Part shown: piece after piece, positions 1 to 5,616 of the stretch
Numbering within the stretch: the first letter of the stretch is position 1
How the letters are laid out: each line of letters starts with the position of its first letter
NCBI GenBank assembly: GCA_012032575.1
Contig: JAAUSP010000429.1
Span: forward strand, 1 to 6,746
From: Anaerolineales bacterium
GTDB lineage: Bacteria > Chloroflexota > Anaerolineae > 4572-78 > J111
DNA: 6,746 nucleotides
Direction: 5' to 3'
Made by a program: the position numbers and the translations under genes
The notes under the pieces: model-generated
Database searches by the model: none
What the model was told of the DNA's origin: nothing
Seen by the model: the letters and a program-made list of their open reading frames with translations, nothing else

Positions 1-12
1 ATGATCATACAC

Positions 13-77
13 GTGGTGCGTGGTGCGTGGTGCGTGAATGTACTTTCTGTGTTACGCACTACGCACTACAAGTACAT
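13..77. repeat. Heptamer inverted repeat (GTGGTGC family) after livM
   Basis: Three and a half GTGGTGC units (13-36) face two and a half units of the complementary form (GCACTAC; 53-69). Positions 20-36 and 53-69 form a 17-position stem with only three mismatches, all G opposite T at the same place in each unit. These are G-U pairs in plus-strand RNA but C-A mismatches in the minus-strand transcript of the operon. A second stem, ATGTACTT (38-45) with AAGTACAT (70-77), is perfect and interlocks with the first. The array starts about 16 nt after the livM stop. No T-run follows, so it is recorded as a repeat and not a terminator. Positions 1-12 hold only a small ATGATCAT palindrome at the edge, and nothing else is seen in the 93-bp stretch. 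Confidence 0.87.
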
Positions 78-93
78 AAATTTATCAGTCTTC

Positions 94-1146
94 TCAATTC
101 TGCTGTCCTTTACGGAACAATTTTTTGACCCAATTGGCGATGAGCGGGCCGAGACCCTGCGGCGCTAAGACGGCAATGAGGGCCAGGGCCACGCCGATGC
201 TGAGATTGCGATAATTGTCCATGCCGCGCAGCAGTTCGGGCAAAGCGGTCAAAACGCCGGTGCCGACAATCGGCCCCCAAAAGGTGCCCCAACCACCCAG
301 CACAATCATGGCCAGCAGGTCAATCAGGATACCAAAACTAAAAATCGAGGTCGAAATGGAGCCTTGATAATGGATCATAAAGCCGCCGGCCAGGCCGGTG
401 AAAAAGGCGCTAAAGGCAAACAGGAACAGCTTGAAGCGGAACGGATCCACCCCCCGGCTGATAGCGTAGGTTTCCGAGTCGCGCAGAGCGCGGAAAGCAA
501 TACCGATGGGCGAGTGGAGGATACGCCAGATGGCATAGGTGGTGATGCCAAAAAAAATCAGGCCCAGGTAATAGTAGAGAATTTTGTCGTCAATCGCGCC
601 GTCAAACCAGCGTTCAAAGCCAAACTTGGGTACGGTTTTTAAGCCATAGCCGCCGCCGCTGAGAATCTTGGGGCCGGTCGTGAACAGGTTGCGTAATAAT
701 TCATGAAAAGCCAGGGTCAACAAAACCACATAGGTTCCGCGCAGGCGCAGGGTGGGCAGGCCAATAATCAGCGCGGCAATGACCGTAACCACCGGGGCCA
801 GCCAGATGCTCAGCCAGGGACTCCAGCCGTAATGGAACGACAGCACGCCCGTCGTCCAGCCGCCGATCGCGAACAGGGCCACCTGGCCGAAGGAATAAAT
901 GCCGGAAACGCCCATGATCAAATTCCAGCATTGCACCACCATCCCCCAGCCAAAAAACAGAATAATCAGGTGCATCACAAAGCCGCCGCCCTTGATGCTG
1001 TTGACAATCCAGGGCAAAATCAGAATGACCACCAGCCCCAGGCCGGCAGACAGCGGGTTGAGTTTGGCCCACGGGCCGGCCGCCCATTGCAGGCGATCTT
1101 TCGTTTTGCTTAATGGCAAAGACATTGCCTCTACTTTTTGGGTCAT
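94..1146 (-). CDS. livM: Liv-type ABC importer permease, LivM-like
   Basis: A 350-residue membrane permease, partner of LivH. Motifs in order: GIYSFGQVALFAIGGW (82-97; family form G..SLGH..FFGIGAY), RLRGTYVVLLTLAFHELLR (134-152), the ATPase-contact loop SPIGIAFRALRDSETYAISRGVDPFRFKL (212-240), SAFFTGLAGG (246-255), and GGWGTFWGPIVGTGVL (284-299). A hydrophilic N-terminal extension of about 32 residues precedes the first span (about 33-50), and a basic tail, VKKLFRKGQQN, ends the protein. The start is the ATG at 1146, overlapping the livH stop by ATGA, with a GGGGGAG ribosome site 11 nt upstream inside livH. The frame is open up to 1236, but that stretch is livH coding sequence in another frame. 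At 350 residues it is shorter than E. coli LivM (about 425) but normal for the wider family. It is the last gene visible. Confidence 0.94.
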   Translation of the reverse strand: MTQKVEAMSLPLSKTKDRLQWAAGPWAKLNPLSAGLGLVVILILPWIVNSIKGGGFVMHLIILFFGWGMVVQCWNLIMGVSGIYSFGQVALFAIGGWTTGVLSFHYGWSPWLSIWLAPVVTVIAALIIGLPTLRLRGTYVVLLTLAFHELLRNLFTTGPKILSGGGYGLKTVPKFGFERWFDGAIDDKILYYYLGLIFFGITTYAIWRILHSPIGIAFRALRDSETYAISRGVDPFRFKLFLFAFSAFFTGLAGGFMIHYQGSISTSIFSFGILIDLLAMIVLGGWGTFWGPIVGTGVLTALPELLRGMDNYRNLSIGVALALIAVLAPQGLGPLIANWVKKLFRKGQQN

Positions 1147-2021
1147 AGGCGCTGCATCTCCCCCAGGCCAAACAGCCCATTTGGACGAACAATCAACATC
1201 ATAATCATAAACAGAAACAGGCCGGGCAAAGCCCAACTGGCCCCCAGATACACTTGCAGAAATGCTTCCAGCAAGCCAATGATATAGGCCGCCCAGATTG
1301 TCCCTTTGACGCTGCCCAGGCCGCCAAAAATCGTCACCACCAGCGACTTGACCATCGGGTTAAAACCGGCGGTCGGGCTGAGAAAGAAGATGGACGACAG
1401 CAGCGCTCCGGCCAAACCGGCCAGCGCCGCACTGATAACCATAACGATGATAAAAACATTGCGGGTGGGGATACCCATCAGCCGGGCCGCGTCCATCTGC
1501 TGCGAGACGGCGCGAATGGCCATACCGTAGCGAGAGTTACGCAGGAAGAGACTCATTAAAATCAGGGATAACAGCGCCACCCCGATGATAAGCAGCCCTT
1601 GATAACTGATGACCACATCCAACAGTTTGAACTGCCCCTTGATGGCCGGCGGCATCTGTTTGACCCGCGCCCCGTACATGATCAGCACCGCGCTTTCAAT
1701 CACAATCGAAGCGCCAACTGTGGCAATGAGTGAGGCGCTGTCCCAGCCGGGTTTGCCCAAAATCCGGTTAATCAACAAAACCTGGATCAGAAAGCCGGCC
1801 AAAGCCGCCCCCAAAACCCCTATCACAAACGAAGGCAGGATAGGTAAATCTAATTGGTTAAGGGCTGTCCAGATGACGTAACCGCCAACCAGATACAGCG
1901 AGCCGTGGGCCAGATTGAGCATCCGCAACGACCCCCAAATCAGGGTCAAGCCCAGGGCCATCAGCCCATACACCGACCCGCTGAGCAGCCCTCCGTAAAT
2001 TGCCTGAAACAGTTTTTCCAT
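1143..2021 (-). CDS. livH: Liv-type ABC importer permease, LivH-like
   Basis: A 292-residue multi-spanning inner-membrane permease that forms half of the transport channel with LivM. Family hallmarks are all visible: GSVYGLMALGLTLIWG (15-30) followed by LNLAHG (35-40, usually NFAHG); a central segment around 150-160 leading into the cytoplasmic loop RNSRYGMAIRAVSQ with DAARLMGI (177-184), the EAA-like contact site for the ATPases; IFGGLGSVKGT (231-241); and RPNGLFG (279-285) near the C-terminus. Hydrophobic stretches at about 10-30, 42-52, 62-85, 97-117, 139-160, 187-213, 225-257 and 261-279 fit about eight membrane spans. It starts from its own strong ribosome-binding site after a heptamer hairpin. 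Its TGA overlaps the ATG of livM in an ATGA junction. The family is certain; the symbol does not imply leucine as substrate. Confidence 0.94.
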   Translation of the reverse strand: MEKLFQAIYGGLLSGSVYGLMALGLTLIWGSLRMLNLAHGSLYLVGGYVIWTALNQLDLPILPSFVIGVLGAALAGFLIQVLLINRILGKPGWDSASLIATVGASIVIESAVLIMYGARVKQMPPAIKGQFKLLDVVISYQGLLIIGVALLSLILMSLFLRNSRYGMAIRAVSQQMDAARLMGIPTRNVFIIVMVISAALAGLAGALLSSIFFLSPTAGFNPMVKSLVVTIFGGLGSVKGTIWAAYIIGLLEAFLQVYLGASWALPGLFLFMIMMLIVRPNGLFGLGEMQRL

Positions 2022-2029
2022 AAACCATT

Positions 2030-2037
2030 CTCCTCCC
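2030..2037 (-). promoter_or_regulatory. livH Shine-Dalgarno that decides its start
   Basis: GGGAGGAG on the minus strand, with an 8-nt spacer to the ATG at 2021. The frame is open further upstream to a TTG at 2039, but that would place the Shine-Dalgarno inside the coding region, so the ATG at 2021 (MEKLFQAIYGG) is chosen. Confidence 0.85.
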
Positions 2038-2047
2038 AATCAAAGAA

Positions 2048-2127
2048 ATTGTGAATAGTGAATTGTCAATTGTGAATTGTTAATGACTCTTTTCATTCAC
2101 AATTCACTATTCACTATTCACAATTCA
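2048..2127. repeat. Heptamer inverted repeat (TGAATTG family) between livF and livH
   Basis: This fills most of the 109-bp gap between the livF stop and the livH ATG. The left arm has five units (TGAATAG, TGAATTG, TCAATTG, TGAATTG, TTAATGA; 2052-2086) and the right arm five (TCATTCA, CAATTCA, CTATTCA, CTATTCA, CAATTCA; 2093-2127). As a hairpin, 30 of 35 positions pair around a 6-nt loop, CTCTTT. A further partial unit begins at 2048. The array is AT-rich, unlike the genes on both sides, and lacks a clean T-run after the stem in the transcribed direction. It could modulate the ratio of ATPase to permease mRNA; that is inference. Confidence 0.92.
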
Positions 2128-2130
2128 CCA

Positions 2131-2832
2131 TTACCCCAGGTACGCTGCCAGCAGCGCTTCGTCGTGCAGCATCTCGTCAGCGCTGCCCTCGCGCACCAAC
2201 ACCCCCGACTCCAGCAAATAGACCCGATTGGCCAGGCCGGCCACATGGTCGGCGTTTTCATCCACCAGCAGCACGGTCAAACCGCTCTGATTAATCGCTT
2301 TGATCGTCGCATACAGATTTTCGATAATCAGCGGGGCCAACCCCAGCGACGGTTCATCAATCATCAAAATTCTGGCGCGGCCCATCAAGCCTCGCCCCAG
2401 GGCTAACATCCGCCGCTCGCCGCCGGACAGGCTGCGGCCCAGTTGGCCTTTGCGCTGCCCCAATACCGGGAAAAGCTGAAAAACCCGCTCCAATTTCTGC
2501 ATGCGCTCCTGCCAGGCCGTCGAGTGGTACGCCCCCATCAATAAATTTTCCAGCACCGTCATTTCGGGGAAAATTAAATCGCCCTGCGGGATGTGGATCA
2601 CCCCGGCGGCCACAATCTGCTCGGCCGGCAGAGCGGAAATAATTTTGCCGTCCAGTTCCACCGTACCGCCCGTAGGCCGGATCAGCCCGGAGATGGCTCG
2701 CAGCAGGGTGGTTTTGCCGTGTCCATTGGGGCCAAGAATGACCACCGCTTCGCCTTCATCTACCCGCAGCGAGAGCGAGTGCAGCACTTCGGAGCCGCCA
2801 TAGCCGGCGTGTAAATCAGTTATCTTCAGCAT
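2131..2832 (-). CDS. livF: Liv-type ABC importer ATPase, LivF-like
   Basis: A 233-residue second ATPase of the importer, of normal length for LivF. Motifs in order: Walker A GPNGHGKTT (34-42) with His38 in place of the usual Ala; a Q-loop-region motif IPQGDLIFPEMTVLENLLMG (about 81-100), characteristic of LivF although Gln83 stands where VPEGR has Glu; signature LSGGERRMLALGRGL (135-149); Walker B ILMIDEPSLGLAP (155-167); LLVDENA (188-194) in place of a switch histidine; and C-terminal LLAAYLG. The absence of a switch histidine is normal for LivF, which commonly has VEQNA there; VDENA is a variant. The intact signature here is opposite the degenerate one in LivG, so the two ATPases may not be equivalent. 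The start overlaps livG by 17 bp. The TAA stop is followed after 3 nt by a heptamer hairpin that separates this gene from livH. Confidence 0.94.
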   Translation of the reverse strand: MLKITDLHAGYGGSEVLHSLSLRVDEGEAVVILGPNGHGKTTLLRAISGLIRPTGGTVELDGKIISALPAEQIVAAGVIHIPQGDLIFPEMTVLENLLMGAYHSTAWQERMQKLERVFQLFPVLGQRKGQLGRSLSGGERRMLALGRGLMGRARILMIDEPSLGLAPLIIENLYATIKAINQSGLTVLLVDENADHVAGLANRVYLLESGVLVREGSADEMLHDEALLAAYLG

Positions 2833-3610
2833 CAGCCGCTCCCTCCGCCGCTTTCATTCTTTCTCGCTGCTTGCCGCCCAGGTAAACCTTAATGACCTTC
2901 TCATCCCGCAGCACTTCGTCCGGCGGACCCTCGGCAATGGCCTCGCCGTGATGCAGCACCAGCATCCGCGCCGCCAAAGCCTGCACCACCTTCATAATAT
3001 GCTCGATCATCAACACGGTGATGCCGGCCTGGTTGATCTTGCGCACGTACTGGACCATACCCTCGCGCTCGGTCCGGTTCAGCCCGCCCACCGGCTCATC
3101 GAGGAGGAGCAGCCGGGGTTGGGTGGCCAGGGCCGTGGCCAGCATCAGCCGCTTCCGTTCAAACACCGACAGCGACGCGGCCAGCCAGCCCTGCTTGTCC
3201 AGCAAATCGCAAAACTCCAACGCATCCAAAGCCGCTTCGACGGCGTTGGACCCGAAGCCCAGGGTTGGATTGCCGCTGCTACCTCGCCGCCCCAACACGC
3301 TGCCCACCAGCACATTGGTCAACACCGTTTGGGTATCAAAGCCCACTGTCGTCTGAAAAGTGCGCGAAATACCCAGGCGGCAAATCTTGTCGGGCGGCAG
3401 GTTTTGGATTTCGTGCTGATCAAAACGAATTTTGCCGCTGGTCGCCACCGAAATACCCGAAATGGAGTCGAACAGGGTTGTTTTACCGGCCCCATTCGGC
3501 CCGACAATGGCAAAAATTTCACCCTCTTGCAGCTTAAAGCTGACATCCTTAACGGCCATCAACCCGCCGTAAGCTTTGGTAACTTTGTCACACTCAAAAA
3601 TCGTCGTCAT
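2816..3610 (-). CDS. livG: Liv-type ABC importer ATPase, LivG-like, with divergent signature motif
   Basis: A 264-residue cytoplasmic ATPase of the branched-chain-amino-acid transporter family, expected to pair with LivF and drive the LivH/LivM channel. Visible motifs in order are Walker A GPNGAGKTT (37-45), Q-loop in SRTFQ (Gln86), Walker B LLLLDEP (Asp171, Glu172), a GGLN D-loop, and switch histidine in MIEH (His204). The C-terminal RDEKVIKVYLG element (about 235-245) is typical of the family. The signature motif, usually LSGGQ or LSYGQ, reads LSVFE (147-151), losing the glycines that contact ATP in the partner subunit. The tail after residue 246 is charged and alanine-rich, and part of it is encoded by the stretch overlapping livF. 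Start: ATG at 3610 with a weak AGGG site inside a palindrome. The stop overlaps the livF start by 17 bp. The symbol indicates family; the transported solute is not established. Confidence 0.93.
   Translation of the reverse strand: MTTIFECDKVTKAYGGLMAVKDVSFKLQEGEIFAIVGPNGAGKTTLFDSISGISVATSGKIRFDQHEIQNLPPDKICRLGISRTFQTTVGFDTQTVLTNVLVGSVLGRRGSSGNPTLGFGSNAVEAALDALEFCDLLDKQGWLAASLSVFERKRLMLATALATQPRLLLLDEPVGGLNRTEREGMVQYVRKINQAGITVLMIEHIMKVVQALAARMLVLHHGEAIAEGPPDEVLRDEKVIKVYLGGKQRERMKAAEGAADAEDN
2839..2846 (-). promoter_or_regulatory. livF ribosome-binding site inside livG
   Basis: GGAGGGAG on the minus strand, 6 nt before the ATG at 2832, lies within the last codons of livG. It supports the overlapping livF start and implies that ribosomes finishing livG deliver directly to livF, which would keep the two ATPase subunits in balanced supply. 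Confidence 0.75.
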
Positions 3611-3614
3611 GGAA

Positions 3615-3629
3615 TACCCTGTCAGGGTA
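3615..3629. promoter_or_regulatory. Perfect 7+1+7 palindrome over the livG ribosome-binding site
   Basis: TACCCTG-T-CAGGGTA is an exact inverted repeat centred 12 nt upstream of the livG ATG. It includes the only plausible Shine-Dalgarno of livG, a weak minus-strand AGGG at 3620-3617 with a 6-nt spacer. In RNA, six pairs around a 3-nt loop could hide the binding site; in DNA it could be a small operator. Its right half, CAGGGTA, is also in register with the neighbouring heptamers, so it may be a degenerate end unit of that array. The palindrome is seen directly; any function is inference. Confidence 0.4.
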
Positions 3630-3699
3630 GACGGTAAACAGTAGACGGTAGACGGGAAAAGAATCTCCCCTGTCTACTGTCTACCGTCTACTGTCTACT
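3626..3699. repeat. Heptamer inverted repeat (GGTAGAC family) between hydrolase and livG
   Basis: Four heptamers on the left (GGTAGAC, GGTAAAC, AGTAGAC, GGTAGAC; 3626-3653) face four on the right (GTCTACT, GTCTACC, GTCTACT, GTCTACT; 3672-3699). Aligned as hairpin arms, 23 of 28 positions are complementary, and the inner GGG/CCC can extend the stem around a loop of about 12 nt. The mismatches are transitions, mostly at the first base of the unit. The right arm runs into the hydrolase coding region and contains its TAG stop (3695-3697). No T-run follows in the transcribed direction, so a rho-independent terminator is not supported. Confidence 0.9.
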
Positions 3700-5437
3700 G
3701 AATCACCGGCAGTACAAGATGAGACGGATAGCGATTATCGTGAAAAACCGTCTGGGTGGCGACAAACCAATCGCCTGGCGTTGTTTCGACCAGGGGTTTG
3801 CCGCTGTTGCTGTTCCGATCAAAGGCCGGGAAGTTGGAGCTGGAAATTTCGACCCGGATACGGTGGCCAGCTTTGAAGACGATTGCCGTCGAGCCGACCA
3901 CAATTTTATACTCATACACCCGATCCGGCTCGATCAGGCTGGGCTGCTCCAGTGACTCGCGGAAGCGGGCGCGGATAATGCCCTCGGCCACGTTGATGGC
4001 CATGCCGCAAGGGTGTACGTCCACCAGTTTGGCGGTGAAATCGGTGTCTACGGCGGTGGAGGCGGCGTAGAGTGTCGCCGTTACCGTGCCGATGACCTCG
4101 ACATCTTCGGCCAGGGTCTCGGTGGTATAAATCAGCACTTCGTTGCGCATTTCCTGCGGGCGCTGGTCAAACGCGCCCATCGGGGTCAGCGTATCCACAC
4201 AACAGCTATGCCCGCCGATGCTCATGACCGGGTTGCGCGGGTCGTAGGTAAAAATGTCGGTCAACTCGTCGCCGGGGGTGGCCTGGTCCAGCCGGCCATC
4301 GCCGTTGAGCGAGTTGGCCCGTCCGCCGGAATGGAGGTAATACTTGAGGGCTTTGGCTTGCTTGAGCGGCCACTCGTTTTCAAAGCGCCAGGTATTCGTG
4401 CCCATCACAAACAGGGCCACCGGCGGCTCTTCGTCCAACTGGTTCGACTCGCCCCGCAGATGCTTGTCCAGCCACATCACCTGGAGCGCGTCGGCGCAGT
4501 TGCGGCCATCGTCGCCAAAATCAACCCCGCCGACCTGCTGCCGCCAGGGCATATGATACCAGGGGCCGATCACCAATTTCTGGTTGCGCCGGGCGTGCTC
4601 GCTGCCGGCGCGGACCTGGAGGCCGGTAAAATTCTCCAGCGTCCCTTCCAGGAAGATGTCGTACCAGCCGCCGAGATGCAGGGCCGGCAGTTGAATTTGC
4701 TCGTAGCGCGGGCGGATGGACCACCGTTTCCAGTAGTCGTCGTAAGTCTCGTGTTTGAGCCAATCGTAGTAATAAGCGGCCAGATTTTCCTGGCTAATAA
4801 AAGGATAAAAGTGCGGCGGAATCCAGTAGTTAGCCCAGGCATTGCCCAAAGCTCCGGCGATGTTACCCTCCAACCCGTAATCCTGCCAGCGATGGGCCGT
4901 GTCCATGGCCAGAAATACCGACCACGATTGGGTGAAGGCATGGTGCAGTGCCCCGCCGCGATAGGTCCAACCATCGTAATAGTCGGAGCCGGTCAGGGCG
5001 GGCATCAGCGCGGTCAGGCCGGGCGGCTGGTGTACCGCCGACCACAACTGGGTCGCTCCGGCGTAGGAGAAGCCGTACATGCCCACCTTGCCATTGCTGC
5101 CCGGCAGCCCCGTCGCCCAGACAACCGTATCATAACCATCCTGCTCTTCATGCTTGAAGGGATACCACTCCCCCTCCGAAGCCCAGCGCCCCCGGCAGTC
5201 CTGGGCGATGACCATGTAGCCGTAGCGGGCGTACCAACTGGGGTGGGCATATGATAGATTTTCCGCCTGGGTTTTGTCATAGGGATGGCGGATCAATAAA
5301 ACCGGCCAGGGGCCGTCGCCTTTGGGCCGGTAAACATCGGCGTAAAGCACTGTGCCATCGCGCATGCGGGTCGGCACATGGCGTTCAACCGTCACCTCTC
5401 GAAATCGTACCGGCGGGTCTTGCCAGGGTAGAGCCAT
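3695..5437 (-). CDS. CocE/NonD family alpha/beta hydrolase (X-Pro dipeptidyl-peptidase S15-like)
   Basis: A 580-residue serine hydrolase of the family that includes cocaine esterase, alpha-amino-acid ester hydrolases and glutaryl acylases. The visible layout is full length. An alpha/beta-hydrolase core opens with MRDGTVLYADVYRP (about 25-38) and has RHPYDKT with the presumed oxyanion Tyr53. The nucleophile elbow is GFSYAG with Ser124. Asp260 lies in GGWYDIF and His295 in GPWYH. A helical cap lies at about 145-250 and a C-terminal jelly-roll domain at about 340-580 (V.GTVTATLYA, DTDFTAKLVDV, GHRIRVEISSSNFPAFDRN). These triad positions correspond to Ser117/Asp259/His287 of cocaine esterase as I recall that enzyme. 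The N-terminus, MALPWQDPPVRFR, has no signal peptide, so a cytosolic location is inferred. The TAG stop and preceding Gln codon lie inside a heptamer repeat. Reaction class (ester or amide hydrolysis) is well supported; substrate unknown. Its place between binding protein and ATPases suggests it processes the imported solute. Confidence 0.93.
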   Translation of the reverse strand: MALPWQDPPVRFREVTVERHVPTRMRDGTVLYADVYRPKGDGPWPVLLIRHPYDKTQAENLSYAHPSWYARYGYMVIAQDCRGRWASEGEWYPFKHEEQDGYDTVVWATGLPGSNGKVGMYGFSYAGATQLWSAVHQPPGLTALMPALTGSDYYDGWTYRGGALHHAFTQSWSVFLAMDTAHRWQDYGLEGNIAGALGNAWANYWIPPHFYPFISQENLAAYYYDWLKHETYDDYWKRWSIRPRYEQIQLPALHLGGWYDIFLEGTLENFTGLQVRAGSEHARRNQKLVIGPWYHMPWRQQVGGVDFGDDGRNCADALQVMWLDKHLRGESNQLDEEPPVALFVMGTNTWRFENEWPLKQAKALKYYLHSGGRANSLNGDGRLDQATPGDELTDIFTYDPRNPVMSIGGHSCCVDTLTPMGAFDQRPQEMRNEVLIYTTETLAEDVEVIGTVTATLYAASTAVDTDFTAKLVDVHPCGMAINVAEGIIRARFRESLEQPSLIEPDRVYEYKIVVGSTAIVFKAGHRIRVEISSSNFPAFDRNSNSGKPLVETTPGDWFVATQTVFHDNRYPSHLVLPVIQ

Positions 5438-5445
5438 CGAAATAA

Positions 5446-5452
5446 CCTCCTT
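5446..5452 (-). promoter_or_regulatory. Strong Shine-Dalgarno of the hydrolase gene
   Basis: On the minus strand this reads AAGGAGG, a full match to the anti-Shine-Dalgarno core, and lies 9 nt before the ATG at 5437. It fixes the hydrolase start and is the strongest ribosome binding site in the window. It lies just outside the base of the upstream inverted repeat, so it stays accessible if that hairpin forms. Confidence 0.85.
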
Positions 5453-5460
5453 GAAAAGGA

Positions 5461-5607
5461 GACGAGGAGGCGAGGAGCTGAAGATAGAGGATGGAAGATA
5501 GAGGATAGAAGATAATCCTCATTGATTATCTTCTATCAACCATCTACTATCTTCAATCTACCATCTTCAATCTTCAGTCTTCGCCTCGCCTCCTCGCCTC
5601 ACTCGTC
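5461..5607. repeat. Composite heptamer/octamer inverted repeat (GAAGATA family) between binding protein and hydrolase
   Basis: A near-continuous hairpin fills most of the 179-bp gap. The left inner arm is five heptamers (GAAGATA alternating with GAGGATA/G) at 5480-5514. The right inner arm is eight heptamers (TATCTTC and variants) at 5527-5582. A perfect 14-bp stem, 5504-5517 with 5524-5537, closes on a 6-nt loop, CTCATT. Outside this, CTGAAGAT (5478-5485) pairs with ATCTTCAG (5570-5577). The outer GC-rich segments have period 8 and also pair: 5467-5477 with 5590-5600 perfectly, and GACGAG 5461-5466 with CTCGTC 5602-5607, leaving one bulged base at 5601. In the direction of transcription only a short TTTT (5457-5454) follows the base, so it is at best a weak terminator. 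It could instead stabilise the upstream binding-protein mRNA; that role is inference. Confidence 0.9.
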
Positions 5608-5616
5608 ATCGCTTCA

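Noticed and set aside
1..8. ATGATCAT palindrome at the window start
   Set aside because: Eight bases at the edge is within chance expectation and there is no context to judge it.
701..1192. Minus-strand open frame overlapping the livM 5' half in another frame
   Set aside because: The overlapping livM frame has full permease motifs and continuous hydrophobic spans; this one is a shifted-frame shadow with no such pattern.
1147..1236. Upstream extension of livM to an earlier start
   Set aside because: The extra 30 residues are encoded within livH in another frame and look non-membrane and composition-odd. The ATGA overlap with a GGGGGAG site supports the start at 1146.
2022..2039. TTG start for livH
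   Set aside because: It would swallow the GGGAGGAG site; the ATG at 2021 has ideal spacing and begins at the expected N-terminus of the family.
2048..2127. Insertion sequence or MITE
   Set aside because: No transposase or obvious target duplication is visible, and the internal period-7 structure differs in sequence at each site, unlike copies of a single mobile element.
2948..3637. Plus-strand open frame (229 codons) opposite livG
   Set aside because: The minus-strand gene shows all ABC ATPase motifs over the same span; the plus-strand product is His/Gln-rich with no family features.
13..3699. Rho-independent terminators at the heptamer hairpins
   Set aside because: Stems lack a following T-run in the transcribed direction (only TTTT at 5457-5454 near the largest one), and genes continue in the same direction right after three of them.
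4013..5254. Long plus-strand open frame (413 codons) opposite the hydrolase gene
   Set aside because: It mirrors the high-GC codon pattern of the hydrolase, shows no recognisable domain or ribosome site, and its translation is Gly/Ala/Val/Arg-rich as expected for an antisense shadow.
5461..5607. CRISPR array
   Set aside because: Units are 7-8 bp with no spacers, and arms are mutually complementary; there are no 23-40 bp repeats and no cas genes.
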